From NCBI RefSeq assembly GCF_004519295.1, contig NZ_SOZH01000001.1, forward strand, positions 248,001 through 312,000: 64,000 bases of DNA, given 5' to 3'. Within the stretch, counting starts at the first letter, position 1. Every line of letters begins with the position of its first letter. This DNA comes from Cellulosimicrobium funkei (GTDB taxonomy: Bacteria > Actinomycetota > Actinomycetes > Actinomycetales > Cellulomonadaceae). Below, piece by piece: positions 45,140-54,686 of the stretch. Position numbers and translations under genes: made by a program. The notes beneath the pieces are model-generated. The model ran no database searches. It was not told the DNA's origin and saw only the letters and a program-made list of their open reading frames with translations.

Positions 45140-47368
45140 ATGACGAGCGACGACGCCGCCGGGACGACGACCGTCCCGACCGACACCGGGGCCTTCGGCC
45201 TCGCGACCGACGAGGTGCGCGCAGGCGCAGACCCCGTCGCGCAGGCCACGGGCCTGTACGACCGGCTCACCGACGACGAGCGGCTCTGGCTCCTCGACGG
45301 CGACCTCGAGTTCTGGAAGGGGATGCGCTCGTTCGTGGAGGACGGCTACAACGTCTTCCCCTACGTGATGGGCGCCGTGGACCGGCTCGGCATCCCGGGG
45401 ATCCGGTTCGTCGACGGACCACGCGGGTGCGTCGTCGGCCGTTCGACGGCGTTTCCGGTCTCCATGGCGCGCGGCGCCACGTGGGACGTCGAGCTCGAGG
45501 AGCGAGTGGGGCGCGCGATCGGCGCGGAGATCCGCGAGCAGGGCGGCAACTTCTTCGGTGGCGTGTGCATCAACCTGCCGCGCCACCCGGCGTGGGGCCG
45601 CTCGCAGGAGACGTACTCCGACCAGCCCCTGCTGCTCGGCGCGCTCGGGGCTGCGCTCACGCGCGGCGTGCAGCACCACGCGATGGCGTGCATGAAGCAC
45701 TACGCGCTCAACTCGATGGAGAACGCGCGCTTCTCGGTCGACGTCACCGTCGACGAGGCCACCCTCCACGAGGTCTACCTCCCGCACTTCAAGCAGGTGT
45801 CGGACGCGGGCGTAGCGGCCGTCATGAGCTCCTACAACTCGGTGAACGGCGAGTGGGGCGGTCAGAACCCGTACACCCTCACCACGGTCCTGCGCGAGGA
45901 CTGGGGCTTCGAGGGCACCGTCGTCACGGACTTCATCTGGGGCATGCGCGACGGGGCGAAGGCGCTCGCCGCCGGGCTCGACGTCGAGGCGCCGTTCCGC
46001 CAGCAGCGTGGTGCATGGCTGCGTGATGCCCTCGAGGACGGCCGTGCCACCTGGGCGGACGTCGAGCGCGCGGGCGTGCGCATCCTCGCGACGCAGCTGC
46101 GCCACCACGCCGGGCGCGACGCCGACGAGCCTCGCGGCACCGTCGTGAGCGCCGAGCACGTCGACCTGGCGCGCGAGGCGGCGCGGCGCGCCGTCGTGCT
46201 CCTCAAGAACGACGAGGCGTCCGGCGCGCCCGCGCTCCCGCTCGACCCGGCCGCCCTGCGTCGCCTGGCCGTCGTCGGCCGTCTCGCGGATGTCGCCAAC
46301 ACCGGTGACCACGGGTCGTCCGACGTCCGGGCCCCGTACGTCGTCACCGCGGTCGAGGGCCTGCGCGCCGCGATCCCCGGGGCCGAGATCGTCACGGCGG
46401 ACCCGCAGCGGGGTGCCCCGGCGGCTGCGGAAGCGGCCCGCGGTGCCGACGCGGCCGTCGTCGTCGTCGGGTACACCGCCGCCGACGAGGGCGAGTTCGT
46501 CGACGGCTCCGTCGCGACGCGCGAGGACCTCCTGCGCCTCTACCCGGACCCGGTGGACGACGCCCAGCGCGCCGACCGCGACGCCGTCATGGCCGCGATG
46601 GGCCAGGGGTTGAGCGTCGTGGGCAGCGGGACCGCGGGCGGCGACCGCCGCGACCTGCACCTGCGGCCCGAGGACGTCGAGACCATCCGTGCGGTCGCGG
46701 CGGCCAACCCGCGCACCGTCGTCGTCGTGGTCAGCGCCGGCGCGGTTCTCATGGAGGAATGGGTCGACGACGTCCCGGCCGTCCTGCTCGGCTGGTACGC
46801 CGGCATGGAGGGCGGCAACGCGCTCGCCGACGTGCTGCTCGGCGCTCACAACCCGTCCGGGCGTCTGCCCTACCCGATCCCGGCGTCCGCGGACCACCTG
46901 CCGCCCCTCGACATCGACGCGACCGCGATCACGTACGACCGCTGGTACGGGCAGCGGCTGCTGCAGCGCGACGGCGTCGACGCCCTCTTCCCCCTGGGCC
47001 ACGGGCTGGCGTACACGACGTACGAGGTGACGCGGATCGACGTCGGCACGGTCGACCGCGCCGCGGGCCACGCCGAGGTGCGCGCGACCGTGCGCAACAC
47101 GGGCGACCGCGACGGTCGCCACGTCGTCCAGGTGTACGGCTCGCGGGCCGACGGTGACCGTGCGGGCGAGCGCGAGCTGCTGGGCTTCGCCGTGGTGGAC
47201 GTCCCGGCGGGGTCGAGCGTCACGGTCCCGGTGGCGCTCGACCTCACGCCCTTCGGGCGCTGGGACGAGCGCACCCGAGGGGTCGTCGTCGCGGCGGGGC
47301 CGGTCGTGCTCGAGGCGGCCTCGTGCTGGGGCGACGCGGGCGCGGCACGGGCGGAGGCCGAGCTGTGA
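45140..47368 (+). CDS. Glycoside hydrolase family 3 protein
   Basis: 742 residues; the ATG (MTSDDAAGTTT) lies after GTGTGCAGG. No signal peptide, so it is cytosolic. The GH3 N-terminal barrel has RFVDGPRGCV, CMKHYALNSMEN (Lys-His of the substrate site) and the nucleophile Asp264 in VVTDFIWGM. The alpha/beta sandwich has GYTAADEGEFVDGS, and a fibronectin-III-like C-terminus carries GHGLAYTTYEVTRIDV and GRHVVQVYGSRA. It hydrolyses terminal beta-glucosidic or related residues from an imported oligosaccharide, probably brought in by the MFS transporter encoded in the same operon (4-bp overlap). Confidence 0.92.
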   Translation: MTSDDAAGTTTVPTDTGAFGLATDEVRAGADPVAQATGLYDRLTDDERLWLLDGDLEFWKGMRSFVEDGYNVFPYVMGAVDRLGIPGIRFVDGPRGCVVGRSTAFPVSMARGATWDVELEERVGRAIGAEIREQGGNFFGGVCINLPRHPAWGRSQETYSDQPLLLGALGAALTRGVQHHAMACMKHYALNSMENARFSVDVTVDEATLHEVYLPHFKQVSDAGVAAVMSSYNSVNGEWGGQNPYTLTTVLREDWGFEGTVVTDFIWGMRDGAKALAAGLDVEAPFRQQRGAWLRDALEDGRATWADVERAGVRILATQLRHHAGRDADEPRGTVVSAEHVDLAREAARRAVVLLKNDEASGAPALPLDPAALRRLAVVGRLADVANTGDHGSSDVRAPYVVTAVEGLRAAIPGAEIVTADPQRGAPAAAEAARGADAAVVVVGYTAADEGEFVDGSVATREDLLRLYPDPVDDAQRADRDAVMAAMGQGLSVVGSGTAGGDRRDLHLRPEDVETIRAVAAANPRTVVVVVSAGAVLMEEWVDDVPAVLLGWYAGMEGGNALADVLLGAHNPSGRLPYPIPASADHLPPLDIDATAITYDRWYGQRLLQRDGVDALFPLGHGLAYTTYEVTRIDVGTVDRAAGHAEVRATVRNTGDRDGRHVVQVYGSRADGDRAGERELLGFAVVDVPAGSSVTVPVALDLTPFGRWDERTRGVVVAAGPVVLEAASCWGDAGAARAEAEL

Positions 47369-48651
47369 CCGCGACCGGACCCGGCGCCGTCGCGCCCGAG
47401 GTCGTCAGCGAGTGGTCCGGCACCGTCGAGGACGGTCAGCAGCCGCGCCGGCCGCTGCGCGTCGGCGTCGCCCTCGCGCTGGGCGTGGTGCTGTGGCTCG
47501 GCCCCTACCTGGGCGTCAACGCCGTCCTGCTCCCCGCGCGCGTCGCAGAGATCGCTCCGGCGAACAAGGAGGCGGTCGTCGCGCTCCTCGCCACGAGCGC
47601 GATGGTGGTTGCCACGATCGCGAACATCCTGTTCGGCGCGCTCTCCGACCTCACACGCTCGCGCTGGGGGCGGCGCACGCCGTGGATCGTCGTCGGGTCG
47701 GTCGCGTCCGCGGCGATGCTGCTCGTCGTGGGCTCGGTGCGCAGCGTCGGGCTGCTGGTCGTCGCGTGGTGCGTCTACCAATTCTTCCTCAACGCGATCG
47801 TCGCGCCGCTCATCGCCGTGATCTCCGACCGTGTCGCCCCGCGTCACCGCGGCACGATCTCGTCCGTCTACGCCCTCGGGTACTCCGCGGGCCTCTACGG
47901 CGGGCAGATCGTGGGCGCGCAGTTCCTCGGCTCGCTCACCGGCGGTTTCACGGTCCTGGCCGCCCTGACCCTGCTCTCGGGCCCGGTCGCCGCCCTGCTC
48001 ATGCGCGAGGGCTCGAGCCTGGGCATGGCCCGGCGCCGTCTCGACAAGCGGATGCTGCTGGACAACTTCTCGTTCCCGCGGCGCGGTGCGCGCGACTACT
48101 ACCTCGCGCTGTTCGGGAAGTTCCTCATCATCGCCGCGACGTTCGCGATCTCCGGCTACCAGCTCTACATCCTCACGGACTACATGCGCCTCGGCGAGGA
48201 CGAGACCTCGCGGTACGTCTCGCTGGTGTCCCTGTTCCTCATGATCACGGCGCTCGTGATGTCGGCCGTGGCGGGCCCGGTCTCGGACCGCCTGCGGCGA
48301 CGGCGGCTGCCTGTGGTCGTGGCGGCCGTGCTCGTCGCGATCGGCGCGTTCGTGCCGTTCGTGTCCGCCGAGCCCTGGACGATGCTCGTCTACGGGCTCG
48401 TCGCCGGCATCGGCATGGGCGCCTTCAACGCCGTCGACCAGGCGCTCAACGTCGAGGTGCTGCCCAATCCGGAGACGGCCGCGAAGGACCTGGGCATCCT
48501 CAACCTCGCCAACACGGGTGGGCAGATCCTCGGACCGGTCCTCGCGGCTGCCGCGATCACGGCGCTGGGCTACCACGCGATGTTCCCCGTCGCGGCTGTG
48601 CTGGCCCTCGTCGGTGCGGTCCTCATCCTGCTCATCCGGTCCGTCCGCTGA
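47365..48651 (+). CDS. MFS sugar transporter (GPH-like)
   Basis: 428 residues from a GTG inside the GH3 stop (GTGA). About 12 transmembrane helices. It has GALSDLTRSRWGRRTPWIVVGS after TM2, the glycoside-pentoside-hexuronide cation symporter-type loop, and SDRLRRRRLPVVVAAVLVA in the second half. It probably imports the oligosaccharide cleaved by the GH3 enzyme. It ends at an 18-bp perfect hairpin. Confidence 0.9.
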   Translation: MTATGPGAVAPEVVSEWSGTVEDGQQPRRPLRVGVALALGVVLWLGPYLGVNAVLLPARVAEIAPANKEAVVALLATSAMVVATIANILFGALSDLTRSRWGRRTPWIVVGSVASAAMLLVVGSVRSVGLLVVAWCVYQFFLNAIVAPLIAVISDRVAPRHRGTISSVYALGYSAGLYGGQIVGAQFLGSLTGGFTVLAALTLLSGPVAALLMREGSSLGMARRRLDKRMLLDNFSFPRRGARDYYLALFGKFLIIAATFAISGYQLYILTDYMRLGEDETSRYVSLVSLFLMITALVMSAVAGPVSDRLRRRRLPVVVAAVLVAIGAFVPFVSAEPWTMLVYGLVAGIGMGAFNAVDQALNVEVLPNPETAAKDLGILNLANTGGQILGPVLAAAAITALGYHAMFPVAAVLALVGAVLILLIRSVR

Positions 48652-48668
48652 ACGGAGGAGCTCTTCCG

Positions 48669-48716
48669 GCCGGCGTCGTGCGTCACGTGCGCAGGCCCGT
48701 GACGCACGACGCCGGC
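48669..48716 (+). terminator. Terminator of the GH3-MFS operon
   Basis: A perfect 18-bp stem (GCCGGCGTCGTGCGTCAC and its complement) with a 12-nt loop begins 17 bp after the MFS stop codon. It is the longest perfect hairpin I found in the window. Confidence 0.75.
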
Positions 48717-48746
48717 GCTCGAGGGCGCGGCGGCGTGGTCTGCGCC

Positions 48747-48752
48747 TAGGCT
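48747..48752 (+). promoter_or_regulatory. Leaderless -10 element (TAGGCT) of the NYN gene
   Basis: TAGGCT precedes the ATG at 48760 by 7 nt; no ribosome-binding site is seen. Confidence 0.5.
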
Positions 48753-48759
48753 GGCGGAC

Positions 48760-50031
48760 ATGGACACCGAGGAGCGCCTGGCCGTCTTCATCGACTACGA
48801 GAACCTCGCGCTCGGGGCGCGCGAGCACCTGGGCGGCATGACGTTCGACTTCGGCCCGATCGCCGACGCGCTCGCCGTGCGCGGGCGCGTCGTCGTGCGG
48901 CGGGCGTACGCGGACTGGTCGTACTTCGACGAGGACCGTCGCTCGCTCACGCGGCACCAGGTCGAGCTCATCGAGATGCCCCAGCGCATGGGGGCGTCCC
49001 GCAAGAACGCCGCCGACATCAAGATGGTCGTCGACGCGATCGAGATGGCGTTCGAGCGCGACTACATCTCGACGTTCGTCATGTGCACGGGGGACAGCGA
49101 CTTCTCCCCGCTCGTCCACAAGCTGCGCGAGCTGAACAAGCGCGTGATCGGCGTGGGCGTCGAGAAGTCGACGTCCCGCCTCCTGCCGCCCGCGTGCGAC
49201 GAGTTCCTCTTCTACGACCGGCTCGAGGGTGTCGACGTCCCCGACGAGCCGGAGCCCCGCTCGGTCCGCGGCGGGCGCGCCGGGGCGCCGTCGGGCGGCG
49301 CGAAGGCGAAGCGCACCGGGGGTCGCACGTCCGGGCGCCGCAAGGCGACCGAGATCGCCGAGCCGGAGGTCGAGACCCCGGCCGCGGCGGCGCTCGCGGA
49401 GCTGGGCGAGGCCGTCGGGCGCTCGTCGCGCCGGGGCGAGCCCGTCGTGACCGAGAACGCCGAGGTCGACGGCGAGACGACGCCCGTCGAGCAGCCGACC
49501 GACGAGCCCGCGCTCGTCGCGACGACTCCGGAGGCCGACGACGACGCGCCGTCGGGCGAGGACGTCCCGATGGAGGTGCGCGTCGCGCAGACGCTGGCCG
49601 ACCTCGAGGCGTCCACGAGCGGTCCGGTCACCGCGTCGGTGCTCAAGCGCACGCTGCTGCGCAAGGACCCGACGTTCAGCGAGGCGGACTACGGGTTCCG
49701 CAACTTCGGCGAGTTCCTGCGGTTCCTCGCCGACCGGAGCTTCGTGGAGCTCGCGCCCGGCCCCGCGACGGGCGACCCGGAGGTGTCGCTGCCCGCGCAG
49801 GGCGACACGGACCAGGCGTTCGCGCTCGTGCGCGACGTGGTCCGCGAGGAGGGCGGCTCGACGGTCCTGTCCGGGCTGAAGAACGCGATCCGCAAGAAGC
49901 GCCCCGACTTCAGCGAGAAGGCGCTCGGCTACCGCGGGTTCCTGCAGTTCTGCAAGGCGGCGCAGGCCGCCGGCGCCGTCGACCTCGCCTGGGACGACGA
50001 CGCCGACGACTACCGCGTGACGGTCGCCTGA
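48760..50031 (+). CDS. NYN-domain ribonuclease-like protein with two OST-HTH/LOTUS domains
   Basis: 423 residues. Residues 5-155 form the NYN (PIN-like, LabA-type) nuclease fold with acidic metal-site residues: Asp12 in VFIDYEN, Asp86 in NAADIKMVVDA, and Asp112/Asp114 in CTGDSDFSPL. A disordered basic-then-acidic linker (about 165-265) leads to two OST-HTH/LOTUS modules (about 270-335, SVLKRTLLRKDPTFSEADYGFR; and 350-418, GLKNAIRKKRPDFSEKALGYR). LOTUS domains bind RNA, often G-rich or G-quadruplex RNA. The architecture parallels eukaryotic MARF1 and suggests an RNA-processing nuclease. It is monocistronic and leaderless. Confidence 0.9.
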   Translation: MDTEERLAVFIDYENLALGAREHLGGMTFDFGPIADALAVRGRVVVRRAYADWSYFDEDRRSLTRHQVELIEMPQRMGASRKNAADIKMVVDAIEMAFERDYISTFVMCTGDSDFSPLVHKLRELNKRVIGVGVEKSTSRLLPPACDEFLFYDRLEGVDVPDEPEPRSVRGGRAGAPSGGAKAKRTGGRTSGRRKATEIAEPEVETPAAAALAELGEAVGRSSRRGEPVVTENAEVDGETTPVEQPTDEPALVATTPEADDDAPSGEDVPMEVRVAQTLADLEASTSGPVTASVLKRTLLRKDPTFSEADYGFRNFGEFLRFLADRSFVELAPGPATGDPEVSLPAQGDTDQAFALVRDVVREEGGSTVLSGLKNAIRKKRPDFSEKALGYRGFLQFCKAAQAAGAVDLAWDDDADDYRVTVA

Positions 50032-50057
50032 CGCTCACTCGGCCGTGGCGCCGGGCG

Positions 50058-50073
50058 CCGGGGACCACCCCGG
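50058..50073. terminator. Short hairpin between convergent NYN and hydrolase genes
   Basis: CCGGGG-ACCA-CCCCGG, a 6-bp perfect stem with a 4-nt loop, lies between stop codons at 50031 and 50107. It is flanked by further G+C complementarity. Confidence 0.35.
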
Positions 50074-50106
50074 GGCCCGGTCGCGGCGCCCGCTCCCGCG
50101 TCGCGG

Positions 50107-51000
<894 letters not shown>

Positions 51001-51001
51001 C

Positions 51002-51007
51002 TACACT
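51002..51007 (+). promoter_or_regulatory. -10 element of the TetR gene (TACACT)
   Basis: TACACT lies immediately before operator 2 and about 50 bp before the TetR start. The -35 is not clear. Confidence 0.4.
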
Positions 51008-51008
51008 A

Positions 51009-51024
51009 GAGAACGATGGTTCTC
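51009..51024. promoter_or_regulatory. TetR operator 2
   Basis: GAGAAC-GATG-GTTCTC, a second copy of the operator core, lies just downstream of the TACACT -10 element. Bound TetR would block its own transcription. Confidence 0.75.
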
Positions 51025-51059
51025 CGCGCAAGCGGTACGACGTGAACAGGAGATGAGCG

Positions 51060-51629
51060 ATGCTCGACGACACGAGCGCCCGTGCGGCCGTGGTGGCCGC
51101 GGCCGACCGGCTGTTCTACGCCCAGGGCGTGCAGTCCGTCGGGATGGACGCCGTCCGCGCCGAGGCCGGGGTGTCGCTCAAGCGCATCTACTCGCTCTTC
51201 CCGTCCAAGGACGACCTCGTCGTGGCCGTGCTGCGCCAGCGCACGCGCCGGTGGGACGAGGGGATCGCGCAGGCCGCCGCGGGAGCGGCCACGCCCCGCG
51301 ACCGCCTCCTCGCGGTGTTCGACTTCCTCGACGCGTGGTTCCGCGAGGACGGCTTCCGCGGGTGCGCGTTCATCAACTCGTTCGGCGAGCTCGGCGCGAC
51401 GTCGCCCGGGGTCGCCGCCGCGGTGCGCGAGCACAAGGAGTCGTTCCAGCGGTACGCGCGCGACGTCGTGCGCGAGGCGGGCCTGCCCGACGACGTCGCG
51501 CTCCAGGTCGTGCTGCTCGCCGAGGGCGCGCAGACGACGGCGGCCATCACGCAGGACCTCGACGTCGCGCGCCAGGCGCGCCGGGCGGCCGAGGCGATCC
51601 TCGACGCGGCGGTCCCCGCGACGGCCTGA
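51060..51629 (+). CDS. TetR/AcrR-family regulator of the hydrolase
   Basis: 189 residues; the ATG follows CAGGAGATGAGCG. The helix-turn-helix reads ADRLFYAQGVQSVGMDAVRAEAGVSLKRIYSLFPSKDDLV (about 13-52). The C-terminal domain has FREDGFRGCAFINSFGELGA, a pattern shared with TetR proteins of the YxaF/LmrA-like group. It probably represses itself and the divergent hydrolase through the twin palindromes. Confidence 0.92.
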   Translation: MLDDTSARAAVVAAADRLFYAQGVQSVGMDAVRAEAGVSLKRIYSLFPSKDDLVVAVLRQRTRRWDEGIAQAAAGAATPRDRLLAVFDFLDAWFREDGFRGCAFINSFGELGATSPGVAAAVREHKESFQRYARDVVREAGLPDDVALQVVLLAEGAQTTAAITQDLDVARQARRAAEAILDAAVPATA

Positions 51630-51681
51630 CGTGCCTGGGTGGTCGGGCCCGGGCTCCGGGCACCGGGAGGGGTCGAGAATA

Positions 51682-51695
51682 TGGGAGCGATCCCA
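51682..51695 (+). promoter_or_regulatory. CebR/CelR-like operator of the glucanase gene
   Basis: TGGGAGCGATCCCA differs at one base from the cellobiose-responsive CebR/CelR palindrome TGGGAGCGCTCCCA. It overlaps a GAATAT -10-like hexamer (51677-51682) 160 bp before the GH16 start. Confidence 0.75.
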
Positions 51696-51703
51696 CGACA
51701 CGC

Positions 51704-51721
51704 CGAGAGAGCGCTTGCTCG
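51704..51721 (+). promoter_or_regulatory. Second LacI-type palindrome upstream of the glucanase gene
   Basis: CGAGAGAGCGCTTGCTCG has 7 of 9 symmetric base pairs around an AGCGCT centre, the usual LacI-family core. Its centre is 24 bp from that of the CebR-like site. Confidence 0.5.
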
Positions 51722-51854
51722 GCATGATCCCGCCGCCGTAGGTTCGCGACGGAGGGCCGAGGAACGGCCCCCGCCCCGGTGCAGAGTCGCGCCGAGAGCA
51801 CGTCGCGCACCGTGGCGAGACGCAGGCGGCACCGCCGCCGGACCAGGAGGAACG

Positions 51855-53162
51855 ATGGACCTCGCACGTCACCGCTCCCTGACACCGCCCCGCACCCCGG
51901 CCGGGCCCCGACCCCGCGCCCGGCGGCGCCTCGCGGGCGCGCTCGTCGCCGCGCTCACGGCTGCCGCCGCGGCGCTCACCGTCACCGTGCCCGCGACGTC
52001 GGCCGCCGCCGCGCCCGGTGACCTCCTGTGGTCCGACGAGTTCGACGGCGCGGCGGGCTCGGCGCCGAACCCCGCCGTCTGGAACCACGAGACCGGTGCG
52101 CACGGGTGGGGCAACGCCGAGCTGCAGAACTACACGGCCTCGCGCGCCAACTCCGCGCTCGACGGCCAGGGCAACCTCGTCATCACCGCGCGTCGCGAGG
52201 GCGACGGGTCGTACACGTCGGCCCGCATGACGACCCAGGGCAAGTACCAGCCGCAGTACGGGCGCATCGAGGCGCGCATCCAGATCCCGCGCGGCCAGGG
52301 GATCTGGCCGGCGTTCTGGATGCTCGGCGGGAGCTTCCCCGGGACGCCGTGGCCGTCGTCGGGCGAGATCGACATCATGGAGAACGTCGGGTTCGAGCCG
52401 CACCGCGTGCACGGCACGGTGCACGGCCCGGGGTACTCCGGCGGCTCCGGCATCACGGGCATGTACCAGCACCCGCAGGGCTGGTCTTTCGCGGACACGT
52501 TCCACACGTTCGCGGTCGACTGGAAGCCGGGGGAGATCACGTGGTTCGTCGACGGCCAGCAGTTCCACCGCGTCACGCGCGCGAGCGTCGGCGCGAACGC
52601 CTGGGTGTTCGACCAGCCGTTCTTCCTCATCCTCAACGTCGCGGTCGGCGGGCAGTGGCCCGGCTACCCCGACGGCACGACCCAGCTCCCGCAGCAGATG
52701 AAGGTCGACTACGTGCGCGTCTACGACAACGGCTCGGGCTCGTCGAACCCGGGGAACCCCGGCACCGGCCTGCCCACGGGGACCGGCGCGGTGCGCGCCG
52801 CGAACGGCATGTGCGTCGACGTCCCGTGGGCGGACCCGACCGACGGCAACCAGGTGCAGATCGTCACGTGCAGCGGCAACGCCGCGCAGACCTGGACGCG
52901 CGGCTCCGACGGGACCGTCCGTGCGCTCGGCAAGTGCCTCGACGTGCGCGACGGCGCGACGACGCGCGGCGCCGCCGTGCAGGTGTGGACGTGCAACGGG
53001 ACGGGTGCGCAGAAGTGGGCGTACGACGCGGGGAGCAAGGCACTCCGCAACCCGCAGTCCGGGCTCTGCCTCGACGTCACGGGCGGCGCGCCCCTGCACG
53101 ACGGCCAGCGGCTGCAGACCTGGACCTGCAACGGCACGACCGCGCAGCAGTGGACGGTGTGA
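51855..53162 (+). CDS. Secreted GH16 beta-1,3-glucanase with C-terminal ricin-type lectin domain
   Basis: 435 residues; the ATG has AGGAGGAACG upstream. A long twin-Arg-rich signal region (PRPRARRRLAGALVAALTAAAAAL) is cleaved near residue 53. The GH16 domain (about 55-290) carries the active site GEIDIMENVG, with Glu171 as nucleophile and Glu176 as acid/base, and HVYAVDWKPGEITWFVDGQ-like strands. After a Gly/Asn/Pro linker, a CBM13/ricin-B domain (about 310-435) shows QxW repeats (AAQTWTR, GAQKWAY, TAQQWTV). It hydrolyses laminarin or fungal wall glucan. CebR-like control suggests induction by oligosaccharide. Confidence 0.95.
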   Translation: MDLARHRSLTPPRTPAGPRPRARRRLAGALVAALTAAAAALTVTVPATSAAAAPGDLLWSDEFDGAAGSAPNPAVWNHETGAHGWGNAELQNYTASRANSALDGQGNLVITARREGDGSYTSARMTTQGKYQPQYGRIEARIQIPRGQGIWPAFWMLGGSFPGTPWPSSGEIDIMENVGFEPHRVHGTVHGPGYSGGSGITGMYQHPQGWSFADTFHTFAVDWKPGEITWFVDGQQFHRVTRASVGANAWVFDQPFFLILNVAVGGQWPGYPDGTTQLPQQMKVDYVRVYDNGSGSSNPGNPGTGLPTGTGAVRAANGMCVDVPWADPTDGNQVQIVTCSGNAAQTWTRGSDGTVRALGKCLDVRDGATTRGAAVQVWTCNGTGAQKWAYDAGSKALRNPQSGLCLDVTGGAPLHDGQRLQTWTCNGTTAQQWTV

Positions 53163-53222
53163 CGGCCGGCTGATCCGGCGACCGCGGCGACCGGCCGCGC
53201 GGGAGGGGCACCCCGGGGTGCG

Positions 53223-54464
53223 TCACCCGCGCGCGGTCGCCGCGTCGTCGGGCGGGTCGACGCGCGGGCCCGGCTCGCCCTGCTCGCCCGGTCCGGATGG
53301 GCGGCCGCCCGGCTCGCGCGGGCCGAGCCGGCTCGCGACCATCGGCAGCACGATCACCGACAGCACGCCCGCGCCGACGAGCGCCGCCCCGACCTGCGAC
53401 GTCATGGCGCCCTGCTCGACGGCGATCTCCGTGAGCGCGACGAGCAGCGGCAGCGCGGTCGCCGCGTAGAGCGCGGTCTGGACGCGCTCGACCGACGGCA
53501 GCTCGCGCCGGAACCACAGGAGCACCGGGCCGCCCCGCACGACCACCATGAGCGCGAAGAACGTCAGCGGCAGCAGCGGGGACGCGACGATGGAGTCGAT
53601 GTCCAGGCCCATGCCGGAGCTCACGAAGAACACCGGCACGAACACGCCCCACGCGACCGCGTCGAGCTTCTTCTCCAGCGCCTCGACGTCGCCGGGCGCC
53701 CAGCGCCGCAGCACCATGCCGCCGACGAACGCGCCCAGCACCGCGTCGAACCCGAGCCCCGCGGCGAGCGCGAGCAGCACGACGAGCAGCAGCACCGTGA
53801 GGCGCAGCGTGCTCTGGCCGGTCCCGTGCTCCGCCGCGCTGAAGAGGCGGTCGCCGCCGAGGGCCTTGAGGCGCCCCAGCCGGCCGGGTAGCGCGGACAG
53901 CGCGACCGCGACGACCGCGAACAGGACGAGCAGGATCGCCGCGACCCCGCTCTCGCGCGTCCCGAGCAGCACGGCCATGGCGACGATCGGTCCGAGCTCG
54001 CCCACCGCGCCGACCACGAGCACCGCCCGGCCCAGCCGCGAGCCGAGCTGACCGCCGTCGCGCAGGATGGGGAGCACCACGCCGAGCGCCGTCGTTGTCA
54101 GCGCGATCGCCCCCGCCGCGACGGCGTGCGGCGAGTCGTGACCGACGATCGCGAGGACGAGCACGGCGCCGACGACGAGCGACGTCAGCCACGCCGCTCC
54201 GGCCCGCCGTCCGACGCGCTCGCGCAGGAGGCTCGGCTCGAGCTCGTACCCGGCCAGCAGGAAGAGGAAGCCCATGCCGAGGTCCGAGAGGAGCGTGACG
54301 TCGTCGGGCGTGGCGAGGTCGAGCGCGGACGGCCCGACGAGGATGCCGCCCAGCAGCAGCACGACGACCTGCGGGACGCGCGACTGCACGGGCATGAGGC
54401 CCGTGAGCAGCGGCGCCAGCAGGGCGACGACGAACACCGGCACGAGCGGGGCGTAGACGTTCAC
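53223..54464 (-). CDS. Cation:proton antiporter (CPA2/KefB-type membrane domain)
   Basis: 413 residues from a GTG with GGGAGCCGTCC upstream. About 12 transmembrane helices. CPA2 features are VPQVVVLLLGGILVGPSALDL, LSDLGMGFLFLLAGYELEPSLLR and LGAFVGGMVLRRW, with FVPVFFVSSGMGLDIDSIV near TM10. The usual cytosolic TrkA-N domain is missing. It exchanges Na+ or K+ for protons across the membrane. It is divergent from the 8-oxoguanine deaminase gene and convergent with the glucanase gene. Confidence 0.92.
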   Translation of the reverse strand: MNVYAPLVPVFVVALLAPLLTGLMPVQSRVPQVVVLLLGGILVGPSALDLATPDDVTLLSDLGMGFLFLLAGYELEPSLLRERVGRRAGAAWLTSLVVGAVLVLAIVGHDSPHAVAAGAIALTTTALGVVLPILRDGGQLGSRLGRAVLVVGAVGELGPIVAMAVLLGTRESGVAAILLVLFAVVAVALSALPGRLGRLKALGGDRLFSAAEHGTGQSTLRLTVLLLVVLLALAAGLGFDAVLGAFVGGMVLRRWAPGDVEALEKKLDAVAWGVFVPVFFVSSGMGLDIDSIVASPLLPLTFFALMVVVRGGPVLLWFRRELPSVERVQTALYAATALPLLVALTEIAVEQGAMTSQVGAALVGAGVLSVIVLPMVASRLGPREPGGRPSGPGEQGEPGPRVDPPDDAATARG

Positions 54465-54546
54465 GGACGGCTCCCGGTGGTCGGCGGCGGCGAGCACCAG
54501 GATGGCGCAGCGGCCGAGGTCGCGCGCGGGAAGCGGCGGGCGCATC

Positions 54547-54575
54547 TTGACGGCGGTCGCGGCCCGGCCTAGCGT
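54547..54575 (+). promoter_or_regulatory. Promoter of the 8-oxoguanine deaminase gene
   Basis: TTGACG (54547-54552) and TAGCGT (54570-54575) are 17 bp apart, upstream of the start at 54687. This is one of the better -35/-10 pairs in the window. Confidence 0.65.
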
Positions 54576-54686
54576 CGGCCGGGCCGCGTGACGCGCGGCA
54601 CCTGGATCGGCAGACAGGACCACTGAGCCGGCGCACCGTGGCGCCGGAGCCGCGCCCCGGTGAGCGACGAGCCACCAGGAGGCACC

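Noticed and set aside
53208-53221. GCACCCCGGGGTGC palindrome after the glucanase gene as a terminator
   Set aside because: The 14-bp palindrome has no loop, so it would make a very short RNA hairpin; it may be chance at this base composition.
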